From positions 1,071,228-1,135,227 of the forward strand of contig RPFO01000645.1 of NCBI GenBank assembly GCA_009746045.1: a DNA stretch of 64,000 bases, written 5' to 3'. Origin of the DNA: Mesostigma viride (taxonomy: Eukaryota > Streptophyta > Mesostigmatophyceae > Mesostigmatales > Mesostigmataceae). Shown here one piece after another: positions 22,601 through 37,600 of this stretch. Position numbers and translations under genes: made by a program. The notes under the pieces were generated by a model. That model was not told the origin of the DNA and ran no database searches. It saw only the letters and a program-made list of their open reading frames with translations. Position 1 is the stretch's first letter. Every line of letters begins with the position of its first letter.

Positions 22601-25600
22601 CGTACGGGTCCAACGGGGGATTTGCGGAGATGGACCGGGACCGGGGGTGGGGCCAGGCGGCGCCACCCCAGCGCACGCCGTCGCAGCGCAGCCTCTCGTA
22701 CGGGAGTGATTCGGGGGGAAGTGCCGGACCGGACCCTAGCGGTTCGCGCGCGCACACGCCGCCCCCCAACGGCCCCCTGCCCTACTACCCGGCGCCCAGC
22801 TACCATGACGGGCAACAGAACGGCACTGAGGACGAGGCGCCGTACAGTGCTGGCGGGCTGGATGGGCGACGAAGCCCCGCACCGATACGGACACCGTCGG
22901 GTGGCGGGGGCCAGCAGCCACCCTCTGGGTCCTTCCCACGCACGGCACAGGAGCGCACTCCACCTGGTGCGGTGCCAGCGACCCGCTTCCCTGCACGGAC
23001 CCCCTCCGGGTCGCTGGGCGGAGGAGAGGCCGCGTACAGTGGAGTGGGCGGCCAGGAGGAGGGCGTCTTCCGGGGGGAAGAGCAGGGGCACTTGGACAGG
23101 GAGCCCAGCCGCCACGGCAGCCAAGGCCAGGGCCCCCCTGTGCAAGGTCGGAGCCGACGTCTCAGCCAGGGTTCGGATAGCTCCGCGCTGTCGGCGATGG
23201 AGTCGCGTCATGGGTCCAGGGTGCCTGAGTGGCCAGCTGGCGTGCCGGATGGGAGAAGGGGTACCGCTCGCGACCCTTATGGTGTGGCACACACGGCCGA
23301 TGAGGAAGGGTCGCGAGGGCGTGGCCGTGGGGAGGCCTTGTCGGGCCCGTCGCGGGCGCCAGTGTATCGTGACGCGTTCAGCAAGCAAGGGTCGGATGCC
23401 AGTAGTGCGGCGGGGGGCTCCACCCCACTGGCAGCGGCACGGCCTGTGGCGGCGGCGGGCATGGCGCTTGCATCTTCTCAGATGCCCAGGTAGGGTGGCC
23501 GGCCTGGGTGCTGTCGTGGAGACTGGGGCTTGGCTGAGGCAACTGGTCAACCACCGAGGGTGAAGGGTCAAAGTTTGTAGTCCTGGACGGGGAAGTGCCT
23601 GGCAAGGTGTAGGGGCTATCCCATGTACATTAGGCATATGATATGTCTACCATATGATAGGCCTGTAAGTGTAGGGGTGTTCCCATTTACATTACGGGGC
23701 ATTTGCAGGCGGGCGGGCGCATACTCGCAGATGTCTTGCTTGCGCATGTTTGTGCGTTTCCATGCGTGTGCAGCCACACACGTGCAGGCACCTACATGGG
23801 ATTGGCTCACACACGGGACTTGCTAATTAATTACACACTTGCTTTTGTTAGGTGCAGATTTATGCACATGGCACGAGCGGAAGATCCACCTGTGTTGCAG
23901 AGGCATGCTCTTGCGTTGCGCAAGTGGGACGGCTGGTTGTTTCTTCTGGGAAACCGACACCCCTTCATCTGGCCACGCCTGCTGTGCTGTGTTGGTGCTA
24001 ATGCTGGCAGCGCGAGCGTCGCGTGGCCCCTTCTGCTGGCGTACGAGTCCTGCCTGCGCCTCTGCCTGCAAGCGCACCACGCACCAGAGGCCGACTTCTT
24101 CCTCGAGCGCGACTGCGAGCGGTTGCGGCGCAGTTTCGGGTATGTGTACACGCGTCGCTACAGTGACCCCTACACTTCGCTAGAGTGACCCCTACACTTC
24201 GCTAGAGTGACCCCTACACTTCGCTAGAGTGACCCCTGAACGCATCGCTAGAGGGACCCCTGAACGCATCGCTAGAGGGACCCCTGAACGCATCGCTAGA
24301 GGGACCCCCACACGTCCCGAGAGACGGGGTTTCAGGTTCGTGAGATTGACCCCTGGGAATGTCAGGGTCTGGGTTTGGGACCACTTGTTGCTGCCAACAT
24401 CGCTGCAGGGGGTGTATGCGCCCCCATACCAGATGTACTGGTGATTCCTTTTTTGGTCATCGCTTTCCCGGCTATTTTCTGCCGGCAAGGGTTGAGTGCC
24501 TTATTTATTGGGCGTCTTGTGTTTGATCTGGCCATTTACACGTCAAGGATCACCGCCAAAGCTGCACGTAATCCTCTCAGTGCCGGATCCCTGCCTGCTG
24601 TGGGTGGATAAAGTGGTCTGCTGCATGCTTAGTGTGTCCAATCAATGCATATCAATCCATGTGTGTGTGCAGCTGGGATTGTGATAACTGAGCTACTCCC
24701 TTAGCACCCACCCTGCCTATTCTCCTGTGCCTCCCTCGAATCCTATCACACGCTTCTCTCGTTTGTTGCTCATCGTTGTTTGGTACCCCATGGCTTATAC
24801 CCCGCCTCCCTTGTGTGGAACATCCTGTTGGTTACTTTGTGTATGCCATCCCGGTCTTTACGCCCCTCCAGCCTCGACCGCCTGCTCCTGCGCGCGCCCG
24901 CGGAGTACGGCCGGCACGAGGGCGAGGCGGACACGGAGCCCCCGGTGGACCTGCTGGAGCTCGTCTCGGGGAACGGGGAGTTCGGGGGGGGGGCAGCGGG
25001 GGACGACAGCAGTAAGGTAAAGCGAGGGGGCGGCCATTCTTGGCGGTAATCAGCCCAACTCATGCGGAATGCGAGGTCAGGCTCGATGATGAGCTCGTTT
25101 TATCTAGGGAGCCCCAAGCTGCGTGCATTCTTAGTGTGATGTTGCTGGGATTTCAAAAAAAATAGGAAACTTCTTGCAACGCCACGCTGGGATCGTTTGA
25201 AAAACAGTTCTGGTGGGTGGGCAGAGCGTGACGAGCACACCTGCCCCTTCATGTTTCCTCATGTCTTTGTGGTACTCATTTGTGTCTGCTATATAAAGGG
25301 CCCATTTTCATTTGTTGGCATGAGCGTTGGCCTGCGCGTTGGCATGGCACATCCCTGCTTGGGACTGACACATCATCTAAAATCCACCCCCCTTTGTGCC
25401 TCTTGCCAACTCCGCTCGGCTGGCGTGATCTATATCACCTCCCACCTGCTGGGCACGCAGGAGGGCGCCTCTGGGGCCTGCGAGCTGCAGCTGCAAGGTG
25501 AGAGTTGTGCCTGCGCAGCGGCCATGCTTTCGTACTTCGGCTCTTGTCAAATGACAAACATACTTGAGTCGGTTCCCCTGCAAAGCCATAGCATGCGTCA

Positions 25601-28600
25601 CCACAGCGTTCCGCGGCAACGGGGTGCGGGGTTGGCGGCCATTTAATGGAGCATGGCTGTGGCAACCTTGCTTCAAGGGGGGAACGTGCCAATGTAGTCT
25701 TATTGAAAAGGTACCTGTATTGAACATCTTAGACACAGTGCCAAGGTTCTGGTTCCCTGCCGTTCAGGACAGGTGAATGATGAAATCGCGACCCTGCCTG
25801 TACCTGCTGTTTGCTTCACGATGTGTTCTGTCAACATGGAATGGGTCTTTCTCCATGATTGGTTTTCCTGTATTCCGGCCAGGGGTCCTCTTATTTATGC
25901 ATGCTCATGGGAGCTTTTAGCCGCGGCACTTTTTGAAAAGAACACATCTTTTATTCTTAAAACATCAGAATAAAAACAGAATGATGTCAGATTGTTGTAA
26001 GCGCTCTAAAAGAACATACAATAAACTTTCTTTCATTCTTAAAACATAGGAATCAAAACAGAATGATGTCAGATTGTTGTAAGCGCTCTACAAGGTGGCA
26101 TGAACACCCAGGGTAGACATGGGTCGATACCCTTACCAGCGATAGGGTTCCCTCCCTTTATGCCGTTCCTGCCCCCCCACGTCAGTGCCCCCCCTGACTT
26201 CACACATTCCATGTCATTTGCGTGGCCTCCTGTGGCATTGATGTGGTGTGGCATGCATCGCGTAACATTGTGGGGCATCATGTGCGCAGTCCTCAAGGCG
26301 CGGCGCAGCACCGCCGCCGCCACCGGCCTCAAGCGCCTGTTTGGCGGGACGGCGGCTCCCAACGGTGAGCAGTTGGGGTTAAGGAGTTTACTTGTCCACG
26401 AAGAACCGTTGTCCCGCTGTGTGACTGTTCTTCTGCTTGCAGTTTACGTCGCCCCACACGGACGTGCTTGTAATACTTTGACCACTGTCTAGTTTGGGCA
26501 AAAGCATTAATTTTCTTGCAGTTGATGCCACGAATGCCTTGCGTGGGGAAACACCGCGAAGGGAAACACAGCGGGGGGCCAGCTCCGCAGGGGACTTTGT
26601 GTTTGACCCCCGCAGGTGTGGCAATCTACCCAGCCAGGGCCCATCCTAGCGCGCCACATGTGTCATGCTGCATGCAGGCTCTAATGCTTGCGGTTGTCAC
26701 CTGCAATGACATGATGGTGACTGGGGGCGTGGCAGCTAGGCAGAGGCATTTATGCTAACATTTGCACGCCAGTGCCGGCGTTCTAATAGTTTTACGTGCT
26801 GCTGTTCCCAGGCGGTGGCTTTAAACTTTGGTCAGGAAACCGTATGTGCTATTGTGCACAAGCCGTTGTGCATACTTCTAGTGATCTGTTGTTGCTGTCA
26901 CCTGCTCTGGGCTTAAGAACGTTTGTCCTGTTTTTACGCCTTCATTTTACGCCCCCCCCCCCCCCCCCCCCCCCCCTCCTCCCATCACCACCCCAGTGCC
27001 GGAGCAACTCGCCTGCACCGTGCGCCTCAGCTCCTGGCCCAAGGATCGGGCGCTGCGGACAGCTCCAGGCAGCAGCGAACCCCTGTCCCTGTGAGTCGCC
27101 CACGCACAGGTCATACAATAAGCATCCCATGCATGTGATAGCCTGGATGCGTTTCTCATTCTGCTCCTATGGAACCCAGAAGGTTTCCTAGCATGGGGAA
27201 GTGGCCCAAGTGGGATTTCCAAGTGGGATTCAAACATATTGTCCCTGGCCGGCACTGAGCCTATCCCAGTGCGAGCAGGGCACGCTCTAAAGCCCACACT
27301 GGACCAGCCTATGCCGTGGAGACCGACCGGGCGGGTGGGGCCCATCTGGCCTGGCTGGCCGGATATAGCCCATGTCCATAATAGCCCCTCACGGCAGGCT
27401 CAAGCACTGGTTGTAGAAGCCCAAGCTGGCCCGTTCCAAGGTGCTGACGTCACTGCGGTGGACCGCAACCATTTTGATAAGCTAGGTAGTCATAGTGCGA
27501 AAATTCATCACACATAGGCACGGGCATGCTTCCCTCCATCGGATCGCGTGTGCCCCTTTGTGTTTGACAGCTTCTCAGCTTGTGTGGGTAGATATCGATC
27601 CACTCCACGGTGCTAAGAACTCGCCAGTCTCGACAAGTGCGGCCTGCACAATAAAGACTGGGATGGCTACTGCTCTGCTTTTGCGAGCGGAACCGCATCT
27701 CTCCCCTGGGCTAGTTTGCCATTTCTGCACACACTGACAGGTTCTTCTGTCGTTTGTGCTCTTCTTCTCCCCCCCCCTGGTGATGGCTGTCAGCACCATG
27801 TCGGGCGATGGCGAGAGCGTGGTGGTGGAGCTGACGGACCGCGACGAGTTCATCGGCCGCACCGCGCTCAGCCGCGCCAACATCCGTGCGCTGGTCAAGG
27901 TGAGAACGTTGCGGATGCAATTGCTGCCGCTGTGGTGTGGTAGACATGTTGATGCCGTCGCGGATGCCAGCGTCATGCGGGTGTGTGGTATTATATGTTC
28001 TAGTGGATACTGCGAGGACGTGGGAGGCAGTACGGCGGGGTAGTGATGGCTATGCTGCGCACATTGGGCCAGACAATTGATACATGGGGCAACGTGGAGC
28101 GAGGCGACACTCTTCTTAGTTCTTCTTGTTGGCTTCCTTGGCGATGGCGAACAATACTCATTGCTTTCGTTCAGAATCCCAAGCTTGCTCTCACGCCCAT
28201 TTGCTTCCCTCTGTCCCTCTCTCCTGCCATGACCCTCTGGTCGTTCCCTCACGAGCAGACCGAAAGCGAGCACAGCTTCAAGCTGCTGGCCAGCTCCAGC
28301 GGGCCCTGTACCGCCAAGATACGCCTGGGACTGCGCCTGGTGGAGCCGCTGGCAGGCAGTGGGCCACGGACACCCGTGGCGGAAGCGGCCGCACCCCCGC
28401 CCACGGCCGGGCCGACGACTGACAAGATGAAGGTGGGGAGGGGGGGTGCATGGCGGAGACCCTTGGTTTCGTATAGTGAGCGGAGCCTGAAACGCAACCG
28501 CAGGTGGCTGCTACGCAAGGCTATGGAGGCACAGAGGCAAGACACGCTACGAGTGCTAGCTTATGAATGACACGCTTGCCGCACGTGTGGTTGATAGCGG

Positions 28601-31600
28601 CTGGGAATCTGGTTGCATGCCCACCTGCCCTTACACAAGTGCAAGTCCCCACTGTAGCACGCACATGTCCGCAGTAAACGCTCACGAGCCCATCGTAGCA
28701 TGCTAGTCTGCTTTACCCATTAGAAAGAAATTGCATGCTCACAAGGTGCTCACCACGACACCCTCCTGCCTCTTACAATAGGTTCCCACACCGTGCTCCT
28801 TGTCCTTGGCCCCTCGTCCCCGTTGTTGTCCCTGCTCTGGTGCCAACAGGACGGGCTGGGCGCTGTGTCGGAGAACATGGCGTTTGACATCCTGCTGCGC
28901 GTGGCGTTGCGGAGTATCGGCTTCCGCCGCCGCAACCTGCACCTGCACGGCAGCTGGCTGTGGATCGTGCAGACGTTCAAGCAGAGCTACAGCATCAGCG
29001 ACACCTACTACCAGCTCAGGTATGGCCTACAATAAGGGGCCAGCATGTGGTCAGCGCACACGCCTAGGTGGGTCTGTCATGTTGATATTTGGCTGTTGTT
29101 CATGGTAAATCTGGCCGGCTTTTGTTCACTGATTTCCTGATTTCCTGTATGTGTCGACGCGCCCTCACCCCCCCCCCCCCCTCCCGCCTCTTTCAACTCA
29201 TTTCCTTGCTTGTGATTGCCCGCTGGCCTGCACCTATCCCCCCGTTTTCAGCATTGGTAGCAGTCTTGTGGTTTGATTGGCAAAGCATCCTGTGCATAAT
29301 GTGAAGTTGTGTTGGTAGGCACTGCAACAATAATGGCCAGCCAGGAATGCTGACCCTGCATGGCTCCTCGCCAGACCTACCGCCCGCCGCCAGATTTGCG
29401 ATCATGTCACCATGAGCATTATTTCTTGTGTCACCATGACCAGTGACCACTACCAGCAGCAGCACCGCCAACAAAAACATGAACCTAAACATAAACATAA
29501 ACATAAACAACAACAACCAAGAAAATAGTGTCCTTTCCATTCAGTAGGATGCAAAGTTCACCTGCAACTACTCTTCCCAGGATGCTTAGTGAAAGCAGCC
29601 CTGGTAATATATAAAGGCACTAATTGAGCCTGAAATCCTACAATGCTGCCTATTGCACGTGTGCACCATGCACTTGCGCAGGTACCTGAATCACGTGACG
29701 GCACCAGGTGTCGCAACGCCCACGTGTGACTGCCTGGAACTTGTGTTGGCGCACCTCATGCCGCTTCTGGACCAGCGCCACGCGGGCGCGCTCAACAACA
29801 AGGAGGTGAGGCACTATGTGTTTTTAACCTAACACCTAACTCGGGCGACCACCCCTAACAAGGCCAGCCACACCCGTGATCAGCTTCAAGCGCTGTTTGT
29901 GTGAGGGCCACATTCCCTGCATTACCGCCCTGCTTGCCCTTCATCTGTTCAGGTTGTAAATTTTGTACACCCCATGGCCTATCCTGTGCTTTCGTCCGCC
30001 CTATTCATTGACCCTATTTGGACGACGGGTGCAGCGGCTGCTGCTGGAGAGCCTCATCAAGAAAGTGGACTCGCTCCTGGTGCTCATCTTTGAGAGCTAC
30101 AAGCTGCTATCGGAGGAGGCGCCCTCGGGGCTGCTCGACGATGCCGCGGCGTTGCGGCAGCAACACCAACAACAGCAGCCGCGAAATGGGGGCGGCTCGG
30201 AGAACGGCAATCGCGCCGCCGGCATTAGCAGCGGCACTGGTGGCACGTGCTCCGGTCCTGGTGACGTCACCAAACCTTTGCCAGGTGGCAGGGGTGGTGA
30301 TGACGGTTGTGCGGCGCCGGTGCTGCCGTTGGCCGTGCGTGCCTACTCTCTGCTGCATGACATCCTCAACCCTGACGTGCAGCGCTCGCTGCAGGCGCAC
30401 TTCAAGGTGAGTGGATTTGAGCCGCAGTGGCACTGTCCACGAGCATGGCATTTCCTGTCATATGATATTCGATATATCATCCAGCAATTGATGGAGGAAG
30501 AAGCAGTCTTTGTAGTAATTGGACGTGGGTTTTGCCAACAGGTGGGTTGGGGCGTGTGCAGAGCTCTAGCTAACCCGCAGCAAACCCTACAAGGTGACAG
30601 CATTAGGTATGCTTAACAATGAGCTTAGCCAAGCTCGGGGCCTCCCTGCAAGAGGCTCCCGCAAACCACCTGGACGGTGTTGCTCATCTGCATGTGCCCT
30701 ATCCTCCTTGGCAACCGGAACGTTGAAGCTAATAATAGCTACATGAACACAAACTTGCTTGTGTTTGGCTTTTGTCCGTCACCACCACCGCCGCCCACCT
30801 CTACCTATCTATATTCATCTATGGAAATCTGGCCGCCGTCCAGCGTGCGGCGCGCAAGCGGTACGCGCGCCTGGCGGCGGACGCGGAGGTCGCGAGCGAC
30901 GGCGGCGAGGAGCACGCCTACAACGCGATGGTGTCGCTCTGCCACGCAGTGCTGCTGGAGGCGCAGCGCGACACGCAGCTGCACAACGTGCACATCCTCC
31001 CCAGGTGCAGTGCGCGCGCTGTCGTGGGTGGGGCTGGTCCCTGGGGGTGGGGGGGAGGAGAAAGCAGGATTCTCAGAGGACACATGCACGTCCCTAAGGG
31101 TATGCAAGAGCTTATACTGCTGTATGAATGCCCACTACGAGGTCTCTAGCCCGATTGCGGTCGAAAGGAAAACACCATGGCCCCCCACCTTTGGTCGTGA
31201 AGGCCGGCTGACTGCCCCGTATCATCCGCCGACAATTTGTGTGGGCTACAGCTTGTTCAGGCTGCTCCCTGATCTCCCCGCGGGTTTTTTCAGAGTGGTC
31301 ATTCCTGGTCTTTGCCCATTTCATGTGTTTCTCTATCTTTGCCCTGTCCCAAGCCTGCCTCTGTCAGGAGTCTTGGGGGGGTTTAATGTGCGCTTTCTTA
31401 TCAAATTCATGGAGGGGAGCGCTTCAAAGTTGTTGCCTGCTGCTTTCCTGCATGCATGCAATGTAGCAGGTGACCGCCCTCCCGGTAACTAACTTGGCTT
31501 GTCATTCACAGCAACGCTTGAGCGGCTCTCTGCTCGACAGGTGCTTGGTGCAGAACCCAGTAGGCACTAGGCAGGTGGAAGTCATCGCGTCTCAGTTAGC

Positions 31601-34600
31601 AAAGGGTGGAATTCGGTGGAATGTCTAGGCGTGCGCCCACGCGCGTGGATGAGAACGTCTTCACTGACCCCTCGATGAGCACCCGCAGTGATGGCCATTG
31701 AGGAGCAGAGTAAAATAGTACGCAGTGCGGTGAAATGCGGTCCCGGGGTGTATTGTGTCCAATACGCCAGTATGCTGTAGAATACGCATCAGTACGTTAA
31801 AATGCTAAATAGCTTGTTTTTTAAGTGCTTTTTGTAGGTAAGAATATCTGAGCATGCATCACTTTCAAGGTAACAAAACACATGTGTTTCCACAGACAGT
31901 GATCACACCAGCACAGCATGGCATCCACTGGGTATGAGCCACCGTCACCATCATATTGCTGTACAACTTAACATCTTCCCTAACAAAAGCGTTGTCATAA
32001 GAGAAAAATGAAAATGGCACGATGGCCCTTCCAACACAAATGTCAATGTGCATGCTGCACCAGAATTAGGGACAGTTATTATTGACATGATCAAGGGGCT
32101 TGACTGGCTTCCCCTTTGAAAACGTGCTCATGACTCCATGGCCAGCAAAACAACATGCATGGTGCACACGGACTAGGCCAGCATGCATTATGAACAATTT
32201 ATCATGCTTGATGAGCATGGCTGTGAACCCAGCGGCTCATGGCTTGATGGCCAAAAACACAAGTCGCGCAGATTAGGCCACAATTATGATCATGGTTGTA
32301 GAGCATGACTGCCAACACCCAAAAACTGCACATGCTCGTGATGGCCAATAACACAATGCGTCACCCTCCTCAATCTCTGGCTCCTCATCCATCATACCGC
32401 ATCTAAACACGGCCCGGACCGCGGCCGCAATCTGTAATCGAGCAGAATCCTGCCGGCCGGCTTGATGGCCTGCATCTCAGCCTCCCCCGGCAGCCTGACA
32501 CGGAACGCCCGTATGGTGGATGATCGTGCACTTGCTCAGCCCATTGAAGCTTGCGTAATGCAGCCACCCATAATGTGAGCCTTCGCTCGCGTGGCATGCA
32601 ATGCCCTTGAACGTCGCCCTGCATATTTCAGGCATGCCCTTGCATCATTCCCTCCCGGGTGCCCATCCCTTCATCTAAAGCTCCAAACATTTCCTGTTGC
32701 ACAGACATCTCGTCCCCGTCATTACCAACGGGGCCATGACTGAAATCGTCGATGTCGTCGCCCATGGGCACTAGAGATGTTCTACGAATTGCCAACAACG
32801 CCGGCGTGCACAGGCCTGACATACTTGTACATACAATAGAGTACAATGCCCCTCGTCTCCGTTGTGTCTCCATGTGGTTATTCGGCCAGCTTGGCAAAAA
32901 GTCAGTAGTCAGTCAACCACGTTGGCCAGTAACCTAGCGATTGTACGCGTAGGAACTAGATAGTACCAGGCAAAAAAGTTATAGCCAGCTAGCCACTGCC
33001 TCGCAGGCCCCGCAAACGCGCAAAAATATCTCGTACGTCAGGCGTACGTGCCAAAACGTTCTCATACACGCCGGCGCCGGGGCGTACCGAGGCCAGTACG
33101 CGTATTGTTGTACGGTGAGCCGTACGAAAACCACACGTTTTGTACGCTAAAGCTCCGTATTACGTACAATGCGCGTACGATTTGTATCATACACTGTACT
33201 GTTTTTCTCCGCCGAGGAGCGCTCCTGTTTCTCAATGCAGCCTCCCGCGCCCCTTGTGCTGGTGGCGGATCCAAAACTCGAACTCTCGGATGTCCCCCCC
33301 CCCCAGCTGTGTGGACCTGAAGCAGGTGACCGGCTGCGTCTACGCCGAGGAGATCAAGGCGCGGCTGACAGCATTCCTCGCCCAGTTCCCACCAGCACGC
33401 CCAGCCAAGCATGTGGTCGAGCTGTTGCATACGGTGGCCGACGTGGAGTATGAGATGGAGGAGGCTGGAGTCTGGTGAGGAGGGGGGGGCGGAGGGAAGA
33501 GGGAGGCTGGCATTTGGTGATGGGGGGCGGGGGAGAAGAACAGGATGGGCATGCCACTCTTTCCTTTATCCAGACGCTAGTAGCTCGACTGTTGGATGGA
33601 GACATGCGCCGAGGGGTAAGATGCATGTGCTGGCTAATGTTATTTCCCACGATAGATGCTGTTGATATGGTCCCGATATAGCCAGCAAGGGGCGGGTGAC
33701 CTGAGCAGCCGGCTGTGTATGGCCTAGGACAACTGGGTGCAGGAGCGCATCGCGATGGTCACCTGGGCGGAGCGTGTGAGCAGGTATGACCGGCTACTAC
33801 TGGTAGTGCACAAGCATGGCGTGGCACAATATCTCTGTTACGGGATTCATGCCGTTGCCCATGGGCATTGACAGCCGCGTTCCCCACGTTTCTTGCACCG
33901 CGTGTCCTTGCAATGCTCCCCGCTGCTCCCCTACCCTTTGTTCCTACGTTCCTCACTTCTTATCCCTTTTTCGGTTCTTCCCTTGGCTCTTTCGGTTCGT
34001 CCTTCGGTTGGGCGGACCCCTTGGACCGCGCCCTCTGTGCCTTCGCTCCCCAGCCAAAACGACGTGTCGGCACTGGCCATATTTGGCGCGCACATCAAGC
34101 AGTGGATTGTGGACGCTAAGGGGCACCTGCTCGACCTGTGCAACCAGATGGTGCGTGAGCTCACCGGCCAGATGGATTAATCGGCTCGGTCAGACTAGTC
34201 AGATTAGTCGTCGTTGACGGGGGAAATTGGGTGCCAGACAGTGCAGGCCATGGCGCTCCGCTCTGGGGCCCGGAATCCGAACTAGGCGTTCGCAACCCCT
34301 GAGCTCTGTTGCTGCGCAAGTAGCAGCAAGAGGCAGCAAGAGTCTCGTGTGGTCACTAGCATCATGCTCGGATGTTGTGATGAGCATCAGAACTACCGAG
34401 CATCCCTGCAGCCTACAAGGCTCGCAGCCAAGCAGCCAGACATCCTCATAGGGACTAGGGACACCGTGCAGCCCACAGGCCACCTGGCAGCTTTGACAGC
34501 CTGGCACAGGCCGCATGCACAGGCCTGCATTTGCTGCCATACTTTTACCTAATCTGGCACCGCCACTTGTGGCATTACTTAATCTGGCGGTCTTGTCCAC

Positions 34601-37600
34601 AAGATACTAGAGCACAGGCAACTGTGCGGTCCACCATAGAGCATCTGTCTGGTTGCACGTTCCCCGCCACTACTCCCTGCCACATGCCGACCCCCCCACA
34701 CACCAACCCACACACCACACACACATGCACGAACGCATGCATGTGCTCGCGATGTGGCAGGCCAATGGAACGAGCGGCTTCCTGCCATCCCCCGCAAAGG
34801 GCGACTCTGGCTGGGGGAAGCGCACGATTCGGGGGCCAAAGGGGGGCGCGCCCACTGCCACAGTCACCGGGGACACGCGGGGGGATGCCGCCACGGCGGC
34901 ACTGTACGGAGTGGCGGCTGCGCCGCCACCACCTGGAAGTCTGGGCTCACTCTCGTCGTCGGCGCCGCTGGCCAACTTTGTGGACGTGCTGCAGAGCCAC
35001 ATCCTGGGCATGCTGGCCCTGCTGGACCCCGTTCTCGCCCGCTGGCCACGGTTCGCCCTGCACCTCGAAGCTGTGAGTGGGGAGGGGGGGCAGAGGAAGG
35101 CAGTGCGTCACCTCGCCGGGAGGTTGCGTGAGACAAGGGCGGGGGTGGGGTAGAGAGGCAACGGGTCGTGAGGGTTGAGGGGAGAGGCAGTGAGGTGGGG
35201 GGGGTTGGGCCTCGGTACATGTAAGCAGGGGCAAGGGCCGCATGGTGCCTTTTATGTTTGGGAGCGATGTGGTGGCTTCAGCAGAGTTTCACTGGTTAGC
35301 CGGTGTGGAAGCGCTTGCAGGGATGTGCCAGTGGGATTGCAGCCTCCTCTGCGAAAAGTACATACTTAGACATGGTGTGGCCACATCCACACCTTGCCAT
35401 GACCGGCCTGCGTGGAGGGGGATGACAACGCCTTGCTTTTCACCAACCTGCCATCGTGGATGCTGGGTGATTTGTTAAGCCAGGCATGCATGTACCCTGG
35501 GCACAGGGGCCCGGTCCCCTTTAAGCTCCCCTGCCCTCTGCCCGCCTGGGCATGTGCTGATGCCCGTAACCCGAAGATAATGTACCCCGACTCCCATCTT
35601 TCAATTCATTGCATGCAGTAAGGCGGCCATTTCCATGTTCATGACCACCGCTGTGGGCGCCCCCCACCGGGATGTGCCCGCTGCTTGTTCAGCAAGATCA
35701 CCACACCTGCTAACCATCCTTGTCCACTACACTTGTCCTTTTCAGAAATTCTCTGTGTTCTCCCGGTGTCTGAACACCACCACCCAAGTCACTGTTCCAA
35801 TAACACCACTGTGTTGTGGCACTGCGGGCGTGCAGGCCTTGTGCACGGTGCACCGGCGCTCTCTCGACATCCTCGAGGCGGATGCCAGCTGTCACGTGCC
35901 GCAGTTCTCCTCGCTCCTCCGCACCAAGTCGGGCGCGCCGGGGGCCGCGGGCGGCGCATCCAAGTTCGCCAGTCCTGAGAAGAAGAAGTCCTCCCCCTTT
36001 GCCGCGCGCAAGCCCGCGCCGGCGGCCCGCTTCACCATGCCGGCCCAGCTGGCGGTGCTTCTCAACTCGTACAAGCGGCTGCTTGAGGTGCTGCTGCCTG
36101 AGATCGAGGGCCGCCTGCGCCGGTGGACCAGCAGCGTGGCGTTGCAGCTGGCCGAGGGGGGGGAGGGGGAGGACGAGCCTGATGGGGGGGCCGGGGCCGG
36201 GCGCCCCTTGGAGCTGTTTGAGGAGACGGTCATGACGCTCAAGGCCAAGTATAAGGCCGCGATCGAAGGGGTGGTGGAGCGGCTCGCGCAGAATGTAAGG
36301 GGGGAGTGGAAAGTGGGTGCTGGGAACGAGGGGGGCTGCGGGCTACTAGGGGTTGCTACGTTTGTTTGCTGTGTTTGTTCGCCACGTTTGCCACGTTTGC
36401 CACGTTTGCCACGTTTGCCACGTTTGCCACGTTTGCCACGTTTGCCATGTTTGCCACGTTTGCCACCTTTGCCACCTTTGCCACCTTTGCCACCTTTGCC
36501 ACCTTTGCCACCTTTGCCACCTTTGCCACCTTTGCCACCTTTGCCACCTTTGCCACCTTTGCCACCTTTGCCACCTTTGACGTTTGTTGTGTTTGCTACC
36601 TTTGCCACGTTTGTTGCGTTTGCTAGCACTTGGCTCCTGCTATCCGACTGTTTGTTTTTGCACGACCAAACCTGCCCATTGCTTGTGGGCATTGCCAGAC
36701 CATGACATGCCCTCATCGGTCCACTGCCAAACTGAGCTGCCCCATCGGCCTCCCTTGCTCCCGTGGCTTCCCCTCTGCGCACAGCGCCCCTTGTGCCTTT
36801 CCCATGACGTGGCTTCTCATTCTTGTGGCCTCTTGCCACCCCCTGCCTCACTGTCACCAGTTCCAGGCCAACCGTGCAACCTCCCTGCGGGTGCTGCTGC
36901 GCGACCGCAACGTGCTGGCGGGGGAAGGGGACGCGGAGAAGGCGCTGGTGCCGCTGGCAGGCCTGATTGGGGAGACGGTGCGCGACCTGGAGGCCCACCT
37001 GTCCACGCGCGTGCTGGTGACTGTCACGCGAGGGCTGTGGAACGAGATGGGGAAGGTGCGGCCGGTGTCCAGTGTGGCGGCATGTGGTGCATGAGCTAGG
37101 GCAGGGGAAATAATTAGATGGGCAGTCGAAGGAGCGGGGGGCGTGGAGGTAGGGGGGAAGAGGGGGCCGCAGATCTGTAAACATGTCTGTTTGTGCTTGT
37201 GCTACTGCTGTTTAGGTGATAGCATCACTGGGTGTGTATGCTCAAGGCGACCGCACACAAGGGTGCACTGCCTACCCTGTGTCACTGTACACAGACATGC
37301 ATGCATGCACAGGCCGTTGTCCGTGTTTATGGTGTGCGCTTGCATCTGTAGCTGTGCTTATAGGGTCCCTATTCTTTTTAGCGCCGATAGCTTCATATCT
37401 GGTCCCTATTCTTTTAAGCGCCTAGAACTTCATATCTATCGATAAGCCCCACGAGAGGCTTCGACCCTGAACCAGGTTCCATCGCCGCAACGCTGTGATG
37501 GTGCCCTCCTACTGCAGGAGCTGCTTCTGTGCATGGACGACCTCAAGGAGAACGTCACGCTGGGCACGCGTAACTCCACCACATTTGCCATCGAGGTGAG

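Noticed and set aside
22501-23637. 378-codon minus-strand frame and 404-codon plus frame over MUN exon 4
   Set aside because: Shadows of the disordered exon; the chosen frame alone links by splice phase to the following exon.
31700-33240. Second hAT-like element with a CAGAGTAAAATAGTACG start
   Set aside because: The left end resembles the 53.6-kb element, but no matching inverted right end or 8-bp duplication was found.
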